Shown piece after piece: positions 4,502 to 5,564 of a stretch of 5,564 nucleotides of DNA. The notes beneath the pieces were generated by a model that worked only from the letters and a program-made list of their open reading frames with translations, made no database searches and was not told the DNA's origin. This DNA is from an uncultured Pseudobdellovibrionaceae bacterium. GTDB taxonomy: Bacteria; Bdellovibrionota; Bdellovibrionia; Bdellovibrionales; Bdellovibrionaceae. The stretch lies in assembly GCA_937900305.1 (NCBI GenBank), contig CALCCV010000313.1:1-5564 (forward strand), read 5' to 3'. A program made the translations under genes and the position numbers. Each line of letters opens with the position of its first letter. Within the stretch, counting starts at the first letter, position 1.

Positions 4502-5564
4502 TTAGGCAAATCCCTGAGCTTGGAGGTGAAAGAGGCGGGCGTATTCGCCGTTCGCCTGAAGGAGCTGCTCGTGTTCACCGCTTTCGATAATTTCACCTTT
4601 GGCCATCATCAAAATTGAATCGGCCAGGCGGGCGGTGGAGAAGCGGTGGGTGATAATCAAGCTCGTTTTGCCGCGGGTGAGCTGACGAAAACTTTCGTAC
4701 ATTTCATTTTCAGCCTGTGCATCGAGGGCCGAGGTGGGTTCATCGAGAATCAAGAGATCTGCTTCTTCTCGCATAAAGGCTCGTGCAAGAGCTAATTTTT
4801 GCCACTGACCGCCTGATAGTTCTTGGCCGCCTTGAAACCATCGCCCCAATTGAGTCGAAAGGCCAGCTGGCAAATCCCGGAGAATTTCTGCAGAGCCACT
4901 TTTTAAAACCGCACGTTTGATGCGGGCCGTGTCTTCGATTTGATCCAACCAACCCAGCCCGATGTTTTCGGCTAAGGTCATTTGATATTTGACGAAATCT
5001 TGAAACACGACGCCCACACGTTTCCACAAGGCGGCTTCGTCCCAGTCGGCCAGATCTTTGCCGTCTAAAAAAATCCGGCCGGTGGTGGGCTGATAAAATC
5101 TAAGTAAAAGTTTGATGAGAGTTGTCTTCCCGGAACCGTTGAAACCCACGATGGCTACGCTCTGTCCGGAGGGAATGTGAAAGGTCAAATCCTTGACGGC
5201 CGGTGCTTCAGATTCGGGATAGATAAAGCTCACGTGATGAAAATAAATGCCGTCGGCAGGCACTGAAAACGAAACAGGGCCGCCGGGAGTCGTCGTGATT
5301 TTTTTTATTTCTAAAAAATCGAAAAAGTTTGAAATATAAAGATTGTTTTCATAGAGACTTTTAACGGACGAAAACAATGCTTCTAAGGAAGATTGACCTT
5401 GTCTAAAAGCCAAGAGGTAAAGCGTCAAGCTTCCAATCGTGATTTCTCCACGTGCGGCGGAAGCAACCAATAGCACAAAACAGGCATAGAAAACCAAATC
5501 GGAAACCACGGATAGTCCGTACGTCCAACCCAGTCGCTGTTTCATTAGTGTCAAGTCTTCGGCT
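4502..5564 (-). CDS. ABC exporter, fused membrane and ATPase domains (N-terminus beyond window)
   Basis: The frame is open to the right edge, so only the last 353 or so codons are seen; full-length half-transporters are about 580 residues. Numbering from the TTG at 5554: two hydrophobic segments at about 14-34 and 39-58 correspond to the last two membrane helices. The ATPase domain runs from about 100 to 345. It has an aromatic A-loop (Tyr112), Walker A GFNGSGKTT (137-145), Q-loop VVFQDF (182-187), signature LSGGQ (246-250), Walker B LLILDEP (267-273), D-loop SALD and H-loop His303. All catalytic motifs are intact. Members work as dimers in the inner membrane, exporting lipids, drugs or peptides. 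The Q-loop and signature surroundings (VVFQDF, ELSGGQWQKLALARAF) recall peptide or lanthipeptide exporters of the NisT type, but this is from memory and the substrate is open. Stop TAA is at 4504-4502. Confidence 0.93.
   Translation of the reverse strand, partial: AEDLTLMKQRLGWTYGLSVVSDLVFYACFVLLVASAARGEITIGSLTLYLLAFRQGQSSLEALFSSVKSLYENNLYISNFFDFLEIKKITTTPGGPVSFSVPADGIYFHHVSFIYPESEAPAVKDLTFHIPSGQSVAIVGFNGSGKTTLIKLLLRFYQPTTGRIFLDGKDLADWDEAALWKRVGVVFQDFVKYQMTLAENIGLGWLDQIEDTARIKRAVLKSGSAEILRDLPAGLSTQLGRWFQGGQELSGGQWQKLALARAFMREEADLLILDEPTSALDAQAENEMYESFRQLTRGKTSLIITHRFSTARLADSILMMAKGEIIESGEHEQLLQANGEYARLFHLQAQGFA

Noticed and set aside
1..5564. Mobile element, CRISPR array, toxin-antitoxin pair or phage-defence system
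   Set aside because: No transposase, integrase, Cas, repeat-spacer pattern or recognised defence domain was found on either strand.

Overview
The window (5564 bases) looks like a stretch of a Gram-negative bacterial chromosome of moderate GC content. It has short intergenic gaps, good Shine-Dalgarno sites, several GTG or TTG starts, and three products with Sec-type signal peptides. The mix of small secreted unknowns and an ArsR/AHSA1 pair reminds me of Bdellovibrionota-like genomes, but that is an impression. There is no rRNA, tRNA or marker gene to fix taxonomy. I see no CRISPR array, insertion sequence, integrase or tRNA.

Left part (1-1770, minus strand). Bases 1-114 hold the N-terminus of a secreted protein, cut by the window edge. 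It has a plausible sigma70-type promoter whose spacer contains an 8-bp-arm dyad. From 1707 down to 390 runs a two-gene operon: an ArsR/SdpR-like winged-helix repressor, overlapping by 20 bases a protein made of two tandem AHSA1 (SRPBCC) domains. The operon has a near-consensus promoter (TTGACT, 16 bases, TATAAT), and a 22-bp almost perfect palindrome overlaps the -10 box and the predicted transcription start. This is the clearest regulatory architecture in the window and predicts autorepression.

Middle (1769-2660). About 450 bases without a convincing gene contain a GC-rich island with short open frames on both strands and a large imperfect inverted repeat. A small secreted four-cysteine protein of unknown function follows on the plus strand (2226-2534), with its own strong intrinsic terminator.

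Right part (2660-5564). Two genes converge tail to tail and both look broken. The plus-strand nitrilase-superfamily gene has an intact Glu-Lys-Cys triad but a frameshift before its last 56 codons. The minus-strand GNAT acetyltransferase keeps its N- and C-terminal ends but lacks the acetyl-CoA-binding core, as if by an in-frame internal deletion. Their stop codons overlap within a single TTAA. Upstream of the GNAT remnant on the minus strand lie a secreted or membrane-anchored unknown protein (4404-3736) and the C-terminal two thirds of an ABC exporter fused to its ATPase (from the right edge to 4502). These three minus-strand genes may be co-transcribed.

I do not see a clearly new multi-gene system. 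The best leads are the ArsR operator and A-run overlap, the internally deleted GNAT, the frameshifted nitrilase, and the structured gene-poor stretch at 1770-2225.
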